A stretch of DNA of 64,000 nucleotides from Bacteroidota bacterium (GCA_016720935.1 JADKJP010000007.1:1-64000); one strand, 5' to 3'; positions 1 to 7,024 are shown, counted from the stretch's first letter. Program-made: numbers and translations. The notes: generated from the sequence alone by a model not told the origin.

Positions 1-1061
1 TCGTTCCTCACGAATCTTTTGAAGCCCCCCAGCCAGCCCACAAGCACGGCTTATGCAGTGGCTAACACACGAAGCCAGCCCTTCCACTACATCTATGGTG
101 TTGCCGCCATTTTTAAACTGTCATACTTTTTGTGGCTATGCTCCCCACGCTTTTGGCACATTGCCTGTTCCGCTTCGCTACACAGCCAAAGAGCCAAGCC
201 AACACAAGCATAGCAACAAAAAGACGCTGCACTCCAACCACCACCACCGTTTCGCTTATGCCAGTATAAAAATTGGCGGAAGCATACTTAAACATAATGC
301 GGTCTTATGTGTTCGCTTCGCACAGCCACCCATCGCTTATGCAAGCATCCCACCGCAGTGGCTGTCACATAAGTCGCCATTATGTTAAGTAGCCAACACC
401 ATAGCATCCCGTGAAAAACGGGATGAAGCCGTGCTTTTGCCACCGCACCCCCAAAACCCTCGACACCCCGCCTCCCTTTCAATGGTGCAGTAAAAAATAA
501 AGCATGAATTTATCTATTGCCATGTGCTTGCGGTAGGTTCATTCACTTCATCTCCATTCCGTTCAGGCGTTCCGTTCATTCCGCTTCGCTTCATTCTCTA
601 CACTATCCTTCACTACATTCCGCCTACGTTCATTTCACCAACCTCAGCACCGCACAGCAAAAGCAATTCCTTCTCTGCATTCCGCAAAGCCATCACACAG
701 GCTTTCCGTGTCATGGCATTTGCTTATCCCACGCTACAATGGCTTTTATTTTTTGATAAGTTTCAATAGCCGCCAACGCTTCTAAGCAAACTGCTCATGC
801 CACTCCAAGCCACCAACCCGGTTTGCTCCATTCCGTTCAGTCATTGCATTTGCTCTTGACCCACCGCACGATTGAAAGCGGTATGCTTTATTTTTTCCTG
901 CGAAGTGTTTACCCCAGCCGACCCACGAAAGACATCTCCGTTCCAATTAAAATTTTATGATGATTGATAAGCATTGTAGAAATACAATTCGGATTTCTTT
1001 TTTCTAAAGGAGAATAGAAGTTGAAAAGATGATCCTGAAAAAAATAAAAATAAAAAGTGCA
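1..1061. other. gene-poor, low-complexity accessory region
   Basis: I see no convincing gene here. Open frames on both strands are short, mutually overlapping and rich in Ser/His/Cys/Pro, as expected from non-coding composition. The stretch reuses short words: cgcttatgc-like strings near 50, 252 and 333, gcagtggct near 54 and 354, and a 15-base word (ctccattccgttcag) near 550 and 827. These look like degenerate dispersed repeats. Composition differs from the core genes to the right, so it may be the margin of a mobile or plasmid-derived segment, but no integrase, transposase or att site is visible. Confidence 0.5.
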
Positions 1062-1218
1062 GCAAAGGTAGGTGGCTGGCACAGGCCAACGCTTGAAAAA
1101 AACCAAAAGACTACGGCATAATGAAAGGCAAATAATCTGTTTATTTTTTTATTGGTATTTGCCTTTCACCCTTCGGGACTTATTCCGTTTCCTTTTGGTT
1201 TTTTAGCCACGCCACCTC
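1062..1218. repeat. hairpin-forming repeat element, copy A
   Basis: A long imperfect palindrome. The inner arms are an A-run plus ccaaaag (1096-1109) and cttttgg plus a T-run (1192-1204). Within them actacggcataa (1110-1121) nearly complements ttattccgtttc (1180-1191), and tgaaaggcaaat faces atttgcctttca inside that. An outer stem pairs ggtggctggc (1071-1080) with gccacgccacc (1206-1216). A second copy at 1815-1950 shares the inner arms but has different, still complementary, outer stems. It could be a bidirectional terminator, a structured RNA or a small palindromic element. Confidence 0.7.
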
Positions 1219-1339
1219 TGCGATTGCTTTCTTTTTTTTTCTGTTTTTTTCTTTGTCAAATTATATATGTGTTGCGTAGCGTAAGCGAAGCAGGGCAGTT
1301 GCAAAGATTCAAAGCAGCTTAAAATTTAAAGCTACAATC

Positions 1340-1769
1340 ATGCACAGTCCAAAGTTTCAAACGTACAGCCCAAAAAATCAAGCCACAGAGTTTGAGTTTT
1401 ACATCCTTTGCAAAGGATTAAACAGCGGTAAGCCTCTTACTGCACCTTGTCCAAATTCATTTGTTTGCATCTGCAAAAATCAAAAGCAAAAGGATTTTTT
1501 ATTTCTGGCTGCTATTCGGTTTATGGAAAGCAAAGCATTTTCATCAGTTGCTCACTGGTTCCGTTATTCCGTTTATTCGGATTGCTGAATTTAAGCAAGA
1601 GGTAAGCACTCAGGCAGCAGTGGTAAGCACACAGGAAAACGAATACACCGCAACAGTTGATAAAATCAAACAACTGGAAGAAAGGGAAAAGAATATCCGG
1701 CAGCAATTGGCTTTAATAAATGACCTGAAAAGAGCCATGATTTACCGGCACTTAAAAAGCAAAATGTAG
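1340..1769 (+). pseudogene. DUF6943-like protein, frameshifted
   Basis: The first part (1340 to about 1494) and the second part (about 1500 to 1769) lie in different frames. The break is at a run of six T at 1495-1500. Removing one T joins them into a 142-residue protein in which KQKDF runs into YFWLLFGLW. The joined protein has an N-terminal GKPL..PCPNSFVC Cys segment, an aromatic-rich middle (KHFHQLLTGSVIPFI) and a C-terminal coiled-coil-like stretch (KIKQLEEREKNIRQQLALI). From memory this resembles the Bacteroidota DUF6943 family, whose function is unknown. It is bracketed by the two hairpin repeats. A sequencing error is at least as likely as a true pseudogene. Confidence 0.6.
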
Positions 1770-1814
1770 GGCAGCCCCTTACATGATACTGCTCGTTGCA
1801 TAAATAAATTTTCA

Positions 1815-1950
1815 TGTGCAAAGGTAGCATGGCGGGCAGACGCACAAAGCCAACCTAAAAAAACCAAAAGACTACGGCATAAACACAGACCCACCGCACA
1901 AGGCTATCATTTATTCCGTTTCCTTTTGGTTTTTTTATCCGCCATGCTGA
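1815..1950. repeat. hairpin-forming repeat element, copy B
   Basis: Second copy of the element at 1062-1218. Shared parts are the inner arms (A-run plus ccaaaag at 1857-1870; cttttgg plus T-run at 1923-1936), the adjoining actacggcataa (1871-1882), the ttattccgtttc arm (1911-1922) and an upstream gtgca..aaggta word. The outer stem is agcatggcgg (1826-1835) with ccgccatgct (1939-1948), ten perfect pairs. Its bases differ from copy A while pairing is kept. The terminal loop is unrelated to copy A. Confidence 0.7.
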
Positions 1951-2224
1951 GAGATGCACATAAAATTTATTTATTATGCAAAAGCATCCTCGTATCAGTT
2001 CCGGCAGCCATCCAGGCATTTGCCCATTTACTCCGCAGGTCCTTCATCAGTTCTTGCAGCTTTCACCTCATGCATATAGCCGCTATGTTCGCAAGTCGGC
2101 TATCATTGCCCAGCATCACACAGGCGTTAGGGTTTATCGCCTTCCTTGTGGTTGTTGCCTTTGGCGTTATCCATCAGGTGTTCGTCAGCTTTCAGCATTG
2201 CCCTTTTAGGGGCTTTGCTAAAAG

Positions 2225-2255
2225 AAAAGCCCCACCAAATCGGCAGGGCTTTTTC
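2225..2255 (-). terminator. rho-independent terminator for the 2279-3029 gene
   Basis: Read on the minus strand, aaaagccc pairs with gggctttt around a short loop that itself contains tgcc/tggt complementarity, ending in a T-rich tract. It lies about 25 bases past the repaired stop codon at 2279-2281, which supports that stop as the real gene end. A second overlapping hairpin (ggggcttt/aaagcccc) adjoins it. Confidence 0.7.
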
Positions 2256-2278
2256 CTAACTGAAAGAACGAACAATTT

Positions 2279-3029
2279 TTATGCAGCATCAACGATGTTC
2301 AGCACGTTGTATGAGCCATTTTTAAGCGAATACTGAATACCGTTCACTTCCTGAAAGAACTCAATCAGCAACAGGTAAAACTTAGTGCCAGTACCAGCAG
2401 GAACACCGGCAGGGAGTAAGTGTTACAGGAGTGTTGGTTCCATCAATCGGCAAGTTGGTTACAGGACTGTACTCAATTGCACTGATTTCGTTGGTGAAGT
2501 CAACATTTGCAAAAGCACCTTTCATGCTGATATGTGTAGCCCCAGAAGGATACGAAATATCATTAATCGGTACAAACGCAGGAATGTTGATTACTCCTGT
2601 AAGAGGCACAACCGTAAAGGGTGCAAACATCACACCACTCAAAAGAGCTTTGTCGTTGAAATCAAAATCTTTCAACAAAGCCAATGCAGCAGGATCAGCA
2701 ATACCATCGGCAACGGTGCGTTCACCACGAGGAGAAGCCACATCGTAATTTTTGATTTGCGTCATGATTTGAGTTAAACGACTGGTAACACGATTGTCAG
2801 CAGCGTTCATCATCAAATTACGAACTGCATTGCGGAGAACTTTACCGGCAGTTGCGGAGCTTCCAAATTCAGAACCGTTTTCACGGGTACGCTGAAAGTT
2901 TGGATCATTTGCAATACGGTCAGCAGATACACCACCTTTGGTTTTCACCAGGTGACCATCTTGTGTTTTGTAGAAGGTTAACTCATCCAGAGTTCCTTCA
3001 ATTTTTAGAATACCTTTTAATTTTGCCAT
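2279..3029 (-). pseudogene. conserved Bacteroidota hypothetical protein, frameshifted near its C terminus
   Basis: It begins MAKLKGILKIEGTLDELTFY, a start I recognise from a widespread Bacteroidota hypothetical family of about 210-250 residues with no known function. The open frame runs to 2382 but ends in an implausible Cys/Trp-rich tail. Deleting one base of the ggg run at 2412-2414 continues the protein as AGVPAGTGTKFYLLLIEFFQ and on to NVLNIVDAA, stopping at 2279 just before a clear terminator. The repaired protein has 249 residues. No signal peptide or membrane segment is visible. A promoter (CAAAAATA on the plus strand, 3095-3102) lies upstream. The break looks like a homopolymer error or a very recent mutation. 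Confidence 0.7.
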
Positions 3030-3094
3030 TGCTTAAAATTTTTATGAGTTAGTAAAACCGTTTCTTTTTTAGCTGTTTTATCAGCATTTGAAAA

Positions 3095-3102
3095 CAAAAA
3101 TA
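3095..3102 (-). promoter_or_regulatory. -7 promoter element (TATTTTTG) of the 2279-3029 gene
   Basis: It matches the Bacteroidota -7 consensus TAnnTTTG on the minus strand and lies 65 bases before the start codon. I did not find a convincing -33 element. Confidence 0.45.
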
Positions 3103-3199
3103 GAAGCAGTATTTAGGCTATGCAAAAGTTGAAAGTCATCCGTTCCGTTTCTTCCGCATTATTCCAACAAACACACTTTCACCGCCTATGAAAATGATT

Positions 3200-3233
3200 T
3201 ATATTTGCAGTATCACTTTCATATTTGAAGTAT
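3200..3233 (+). promoter_or_regulatory. promoter with paired 13-bp direct repeats
   Basis: TATATTTG at 3200-3207 fits the Bacteroidota -7 consensus. Two 13-mers, atatttgcagtat (3201-3213) and atatttgaagtat (3221-3233), differ at one base and start exactly 20 bases apart, about two helical turns. The first overlaps the -7 element. This arrangement suits an operator bound by a dimer. The gene 40 bases downstream encodes a small DNA-binding-like protein, so autoregulation is possible (inference). Confidence 0.45.
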
Positions 3234-3273
3234 ATCATCGGTATGGATAGTGTATAAAAGTATAATTGAAATA

Positions 3274-3462
3274 ATGAATAGACTGTGCATTTATCCGAAG
3301 GACATTCAGGTAATCACAGGCAGAAGCGACAGGTATGGAAGAAACCTCATCAAGAAGATTAAAGATCACTTCAAGAAGCAGCAGCACCAGGTTGTTACTG
3401 TTGATGAGTTTTGCCAGTACATGGGCTTGCAACCGGAAACAGTTGCAAAGCAACTTAGGTAA
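3274..3462 (+). CDS. small helix-rich, putative DNA-binding protein
   Basis: A 62-residue protein. I chose the ATG at 3274 (MNRLCIYPKDIQ) over the GTG at 3250, because the segment from YPKDIQ onward has the family-like character. It is basic and helical: ITGRSDRYGRNLIKKIKDHF, then a second segment VTVDEFCQYMGLQPETVAKQL that reads like a helix-turn-helix (VTVDEF, then a turn at MGLQPE, then the recognition-like helix). Similar short proteins are common in Bacteroidota accessory regions, though I cannot name a Pfam family. It has its own promoter and a candidate operator at 3200-3233. A role in local regulation is inferred only. Confidence 0.6.
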   Translation: MNRLCIYPKDIQVITGRSDRYGRNLIKKIKDHFKKQQHQVVTVDEFCQYMGLQPETVAKQLR

Positions 3463-3471
3463 GTAGAAATC

Positions 3472-3479
3472 TTATCTTT
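3472..3479 (+). promoter_or_regulatory. -7 promoter element (TATCTTTG) upstream of the Crp/Fnr gene
   Basis: A match to TAnnTTTG in the gap between the small gene at 3274 and the Crp/Fnr start at 3701. If used, it leaves a leader of about 215 bases. The gap 3463-3700 holds nothing else I can support. Confidence 0.35.
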
Positions 3480-3700
3480 GCTTTTGTCTATGATAAGGCA
3501 CAGCACACCCTACCATCAACAAAGATTTTTCTTTTCTTTGTGTAGCGTTTTCCCTTGCTTAATCAGTTGTTGTTGGCTATTTGTTGCCCAATCTTCGGAA
3601 AGCCCTGATATATAAGGGTTCACTATTTTTTGTATCGGGAAGTGATACGTTCACATTACATTTCAATTTCAATTTGATTTCAAATACATTTCAGAAAACA

Positions 3701-4318
3701 ATGACCATCAGCTCCACCCTCTTTAAAGATGCCTCTCTTGTAATTGATATTGAAAAATATTCAAAGCACAAGCAACTGGAAAAGGATGACATCCTGATGG
3801 AAACAGGCGATGCAATTCAGTTCATTCCGATTGTACAATCCGGTGTCCTGCGTATTGTACGCCAGGATCCTGATGGCAAAGAGGTATTTCTGTATCATTT
3901 GTATCCCGGACAAACCTGTGCCATGGCGCTCAATTGTTGTCAGACCGGGAAAAAGAGTATGGTGAAAGCGATTGCTGAGGACAAAACGGAAATCCTGCTG
4001 ATTCCGGTGCAGCAAATCGAAGACTGGTTCAAATACCCGGAATGGCGTTCCTTTATTAATACAACGTACGGAAACCGGTTTTCCGAATTGTTGAATGTGA
4101 TTGACATGATTGCTTTTAACAATCTTGACAAGCAACTTCTTCATTATCTGCAACAAAGAGCAAAAGCTGTGAATACCAAAGCTTTATACATTACACACCA
4201 GGAAATCGCGGATGAATTGCATACTCACAGAGAAGTTGTATCCCGGCTTTTAAGAACCATGGAAGAAAAAAAGATGGTTATTCTGGGAAGAAACACCATC
4301 GAACTCCTGCTCGATTGA
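3701..4318 (+). CDS. Crp/Fnr family transcriptional regulator
   Basis: 205 residues from the ATG at 3701 (MTISSTLFKD). The frame is open upstream to 3581, but that extension does not resemble the family. Residues about 25-110 form the cyclic-nucleotide-binding-like beta-roll (VQSGVLRIVRQDPDGKEVFL). Residues about 150-200 are the winged helix (HQEIADELHTHREVVSRLLR). Cys73, Cys79 and Cys80 form a TCAMALNCC patch just after the beta-roll glycine. There is no N-terminal Fnr-type Cys cluster. Bacteroidota regulators with such a patch sit beside sulfur genes, and a redox or persulfide response is a reasonable inference. It directly precedes the rhodanese/thioredoxin cluster and probably controls it. 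Confidence 0.88.
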   Translation: MTISSTLFKDASLVIDIEKYSKHKQLEKDDILMETGDAIQFIPIVQSGVLRIVRQDPDGKEVFLYHLYPGQTCAMALNCCQTGKKSMVKAIAEDKTEILLIPVQQIEDWFKYPEWRSFINTTYGNRFSELLNVIDMIAFNNLDKQLLHYLQQRAKAVNTKALYITHQEIADELHTHREVVSRLLRTMEEKKMVILGRNTIELLLD

Positions 4319-4394
4319 CAGTTTCTGCATTTCAATTATAGAAATTCTGCTTTTTTAATTCTCTCTTTTCAATTTTTATGATTTATCCAACAAT

Positions 4395-4407
4395 TGTCAC
4401 ATGGACA
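4395..4407. promoter_or_regulatory. candidate operator, inverted repeat TGTC-N5-GACA
   Basis: A perfect 4+4 inverted repeat 46 bases before the first rhodanese start and downstream of the Crp/Fnr gene. Crp-family operators are palindromes with a roughly similar half-site (TGTGA-like), but this one is short. It is the most suggestive site in the gap 4319-4453. A second weak palindrome, atttc..gaaat, lies at 4329-4345. Confidence 0.25.
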
Positions 4408-4453
4408 GCGGTTGCTTGCCCCGACATTTGCATAAAAATAAGCAGATATCTAA

Positions 4454-4735
4454 ATGGAAAAACTAATTCAGGAACTCCGTAATGGCAATGCCACAGTAGT
4501 TGACGTTCGTTCTTCACTTGAATTTATGGGTGGACATGTAGCAGGTAGTATTAACATACCTATGGACGAAATAGAAGAACGAATTGAAGAATTGAAAAAA
4601 ATGAAAAATCTGATTCTTTGTTGCGCCAGTGGCAACAGAAGTGGCATGGTTGCCGATTATCTAAATTCAATTGACATCCCTTGTCACAACGCAGGCTCAT
4701 GGCTTGATGTAAACTATTTACAACATTCAAAATAA
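4454..4735 (+). CDS. single-domain rhodanese sulfurtransferase
   Basis: 93 residues with no signal peptide, so cytoplasmic. It shows the rhodanese signatures VVDVRS..EF and GHVAGSINIP (about residues 15-35), then the active-site loop CCASGNRS with catalytic Cys57. Such proteins carry persulfide on the loop cysteine and pass sulfane sulfur to thiols. The protein ends HNAGSWLDVNYL, the same tail style (HNAGSW) as the second rhodanese downstream, suggesting a local duplication. It is the first gene after the Crp/Fnr regulator, and a heptamer-repeat array separates it from the next rhodanese. Confidence 0.92.
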   Translation: MEKLIQELRNGNATVVDVRSSLEFMGGHVAGSINIPMDEIEERIEELKKMKNLILCCASGNRSGMVADYLNSIDIPCHNAGSWLDVNYLQHSK

Positions 4736-4750
4736 AAAGAATTATCATCA

Positions 4751-4855
4751 CTATACACACTACACGCTTCACTCTACACACTTCACACTACACACTTCAC
4801 TCTACACACTACACACTTCACTCTACACACTTCACACTACATACCTCACACCTTA
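4751..4855 (+). repeat. tandem heptamer array, 15 units (consensus CACTWCA)
   Basis: Fifteen consecutive 7-base units in strict register between two rhodanese genes. Units are CTATACA, CACTACA, CGCTTCA, CTCTACA, CACTTCA, CACTACA, CACTTCA, CTCTACA, CACTACA, CACTTCA, CTCTACA, CACTTCA, CACTACA, TACCTCA and CACCTTA. It occupies nearly the whole intergenic gap and ends 7 bases before the next start codon. It is related in form to the heptamer arrays at 27.4-27.65 kb. Confidence 0.9.
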
Positions 4856-4862
4856 CTAAATC

Positions 4863-5180
4863 ATGCTCTCTCTCCTCAAAAAAGCTTTCGGAATCAGTCC
4901 ATCTGTAAATGTCCATGAATGGATTCAGAACGGCGCCATCATCGTAGATGTAAGAACACCGGATGAATTCAGATCCGGTCACATCAAAGGATCGCTGAAT
5001 ATCCCGTTGAACAATTTGCCGGGACAATTATCAAAAGTGGATAAGGAAAAACAAATTCTCACCTGTTGTGCTTCCGGAATGCGTAGCTCTTCCGCCCGAC
5101 ACATTTTGAAGTCAAAAGGATTTGTGCATGTACACAATGCCGGAAGCTGGGTTAGTTTAAAAAGTATTTCAAATGATTAA
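4863..5180 (+). CDS. single-domain rhodanese sulfurtransferase
   Basis: 105 residues, cytoplasmic. Motifs are IIVDVRTPDEFRSGHIKGSLNIP (about 26-48) and the active-site loop TCCASGMRSS with catalytic Cys69, followed by a conserved HNAGSW end. Its stop overlaps the start of the next gene, which encodes a small membrane protein. In E. coli YgaP a rhodanese domain and a membrane segment are fused, so this pair may be the split equivalent. The start lies directly against the heptamer array. Confidence 0.92.
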   Translation: MLSLLKKAFGISPSVNVHEWIQNGAIIVDVRTPDEFRSGHIKGSLNIPLNNLPGQLSKVDKEKQILTCCASGMRSSSARHILKSKGFVHVHNAGSWVSLKSISND

Positions 5181-5460
5181 TTCTCTTGTACGATCACTTG
5201 CTGCCTGGAACCTGGTTCGCTGGATACGCTTTGGTTTGGGAACTTCCCTGCTGATTCAGGGAATTGTCTACAAAGATTCCTTGTCGGGTTTATTTGGTGC
5301 ATTGTTGTTCTATCAGGCAATAACCAATACCGGATGTTGCGGTGTGAGTGGATGTACAACTGATCCCAATCCGAAAAATTCCTCACAAAACAGTATTACC
5401 GAATTCGTGGAAATAAAATCGAAACCTTCAGAATCTATAAAACAAAATTCTCGCTCCTGA
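5173..5460 (+). CDS. small membrane protein, DUF2892/YgaP-like
   Basis: 95 residues, starting inside the previous gene (8-base overlap, so probably translationally coupled). Two hydrophobic segments at about 18-34 and 38-54 are followed by a NTGCCGVSGC cysteine motif and a polar tail. The size, the topology and the pairing with a rhodanese suggest the DUF2892-type membrane half of YgaP. The cysteines could relay sulfur or redox equivalents at the membrane. The family call is by architecture and context, not a firm sequence match. Confidence 0.65.
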   Translation: MINSLVRSLAAWNLVRWIRFGLGTSLLIQGIVYKDSLSGLFGALLFYQAITNTGCCGVSGCTTDPNPKNSSQNSITEFVEIKSKPSESIKQNSRS

Positions 5461-5496
5461 ATTTAGCTCAGGTTAGAGATATAAAACCAAAATAAA

Positions 5497-5794
5497 ATGT
5501 CATCCTTTCAAGAATTAATCAGTTCCGGAAAACCCGTACTGGTCGACTTTTCCGCAGAATGGTGTGGTCCATGTAAAATGATGGCCCCGATCCTGGAGCA
5601 GGTAAAATCCAATGTCGGCGACAGGGTTACAATCATCAAAGTTGATGTGGATAAAAATCCTGGTGCCGCGGGAATGTATCACATCCAGGGGAGTGCCTAC
5701 GCTGATTTTATTTCAAAACGGAGAAATAAAATGGCGTCAATCCGGTGTTGTACCAGCCGATCATCTTACCAATATCCTCTCAAAATTTAATTAA
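5497..5794 (+). pseudogene. thioredoxin, frameshifted in a G run
   Basis: The N-terminal half is a typical thioredoxin: PVLVDFSAEWCGPCKMMAPIL with the WCGPC redox motif at residues 22-26, then IIKVDVDKNP. The frame breaks at the four-G run 5688-5691. Deleting one G restores GVPTLILFQNGEIK, including the conserved cis-proline, and the normal C terminus, giving a 98-residue protein ending at 5794. Unrepaired, the frame yields an improbable 97-residue product. All key residues are intact once joined, so a sequencing error is likely. It is cytoplasmic and would reduce persulfides or disulfides made by the neighbouring rhodaneses. Confidence 0.85.
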
Positions 5795-5800
5795 AAGACT

Positions 5801-6246
5801 ATGGAAAAGGTTCATTATTATGATGTAAATTTGAAATGGGATTCGGATCGCAAAGGAACTATGAATTCGCCGGTGCTGACTACTTCCATAGAAGTCGCGA
5901 CACCTCCGGAATTCGCAAAGGGAATGCCGGGAATCTGGTCTCCGGAACATTTGCTTGTCGCTGCCGTCAATTCCTGTCTGATGACAACCTTTCTGGCCAT
6001 TGCTGAAAATTCTAAATTGGAATTTCTTAGTTTTGAATCCGCAGCAAAAGGGAAATTGGAAATAGTCGATGGTAAATTTATGATATCGGAAGTTGAACTG
6101 ATGCCAAAACTTTCGATTGCTAAAAGCACTGATCCGGAAAAAGCATTACGAATACTTCAAAATCTGAAGCTGCCTGTTTGATTTCTAATTCAGTTAAATC
6201 AAAAATAATATTCAACCCAACAATACTCGTTCCTGAAACCATATGA
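5801..6246 (+). CDS. OsmC-like peroxiredoxin family protein, C terminus frameshifted
   Basis: As read, the protein stops at 6181 after 126 residues. Adding one A to the run at 6159-6162 extends it as QKSEAACLISNSVKSKIIFNP to a stop at 6244-6246, giving 148 residues, the usual OsmC length. The extension restores the second conserved cysteine (EAACLISNS). The first is in WSPEHLLVAAVNSCLMTTFL. OsmC/Ohr proteins use this Cys pair to reduce organic peroxides, and the OHCU type also acts on persulfides. The repaired stop overlaps the next start as ATGA, which supports the repair. Confidence 0.82.
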
Positions 6247-6992
6247 GAAAATTCTTATCTGTTCTTAGTCTGCTTGTTTTTATTTCAACTGTATCATTCT
6301 CCCAAAATTCAGCAGAGAAACCTGCTCCTAAGACTCAAAGCAGCACTCCGATTTTAAAAAATCTGAACGTTATTGCATATGATCTGTTGATACAAAATAA
6401 AAATGACATTCAGATTGTAGACGTAAGAACACCGGAAGAATACAAAGGCGGACATCTGAAACATGCCATGAATATGGATTTCAGAAGTTCTGATTTCAAG
6501 ACCCTTATCAGTACTCTTGACAAAAGCAAACCGACATTTGTTTATTGTTTATCCGGTGGTCGCTCCTCCTCTGCCGCTACTATGATGGCTGAAATGGGAT
6601 TCCGGGAAATTTACAATATGGAAGGCGGAATGATGAAATGGAATGCTGCAGGCAAAAGTGTTGAAAGCGCGAACGATGCCGCAAATGAACCGGGAATGAG
6701 TCCTGAAGATTTTAAAAAATCACTTTCACCGGATAAATATACTCTGGTTGATTACAATGCAACATGGTGTGCACCTTGTAAAAAGATGTTGCCGGTTCTG
6801 CAGTCACTTGCCAATGAAAAGAAGGATAAAATGATTCTTTTATTGATTGATGCTGACAAAAACAAAAATCTGCTGAAGAGCAAAGGCATTGATGCTATCC
6901 CATATCTTGAATTGTATAAAAATGGCAACCTGCTATGGAAGCATAACGGATACATTGAAAAACAGAAGCTTTTAGACGAAACAAAATTATAA
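6243..6992 (+). CDS. secreted rhodanese-thioredoxin fusion protein
   Basis: 249 residues. A signal peptide (about 1-20, cleaved near SFSQN) sends it to the periplasm. A rhodanese domain follows, with IVDVRTPEEYKGGHL (about 58-72) and the active loop YCLSGGRSSS with Cys102. After a linker come a thioredoxin fold at about 160-249 with WCAPC at 175-179 and the cis-Pro segment DAIPYLELY. The fusion implies persulfide transfer followed by reduction within one protein. It is coupled to the OsmC gene by an ATGA overlap and closes the cluster. No similar fold is duplicated elsewhere in the window. Confidence 0.9.
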   Translation: MRKFLSVLSLLVFISTVSFSQNSAEKPAPKTQSSTPILKNLNVIAYDLLIQNKNDIQIVDVRTPEEYKGGHLKHAMNMDFRSSDFKTLISTLDKSKPTFVYCLSGGRSSSAATMMAEMGFREIYNMEGGMMKWNAAGKSVESANDAANEPGMSPEDFKKSLSPDKYTLVDYNATWCAPCKKMLPVLQSLANEKKDKMILLLIDADKNKNLLKSKGIDAIPYLELYKNGNLLWKHNGYIEKQKLLDETKL

Positions 6993-7001
6993 AACACTGA
7001 T

Positions 7002-7024
7002 TCATGTCATCTGACATGATTTTA
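7002..7024 (+). terminator. weak terminator after the sulfur cluster
   Basis: TCATGTCA (7002-7009) and TGACATGA (7012-7019) are perfectly complementary and followed by TTTT. The tight loop would open the innermost pairs. It lies 10 bases past the fusion-protein stop. Confidence 0.4.

Noticed and set aside
1..900. Several overlapping open frames of 60-110 codons on both strands
   Set aside because: Low-complexity composition, no signal or domain, overlapping each other in different frames. They look like non-coding sequence with few stops.
1926..2336. 136-codon plus-strand frame rich in hydrophobic residues
   Set aside because: It starts inside hairpin copy B, runs through a clear terminator and into the 3' end of a recognisable minus-strand gene. 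No homology recognised.
1..3500. Integrative element with integrase and attachment sites
   Set aside because: No integrase, transposase, relaxase or direct repeats bounding the segment were visible; only the composition hints at transfer.
4751..4855. CRISPR array
   Set aside because: Units are 7 bases in unbroken tandem with no spacers and no cas genes in the window.
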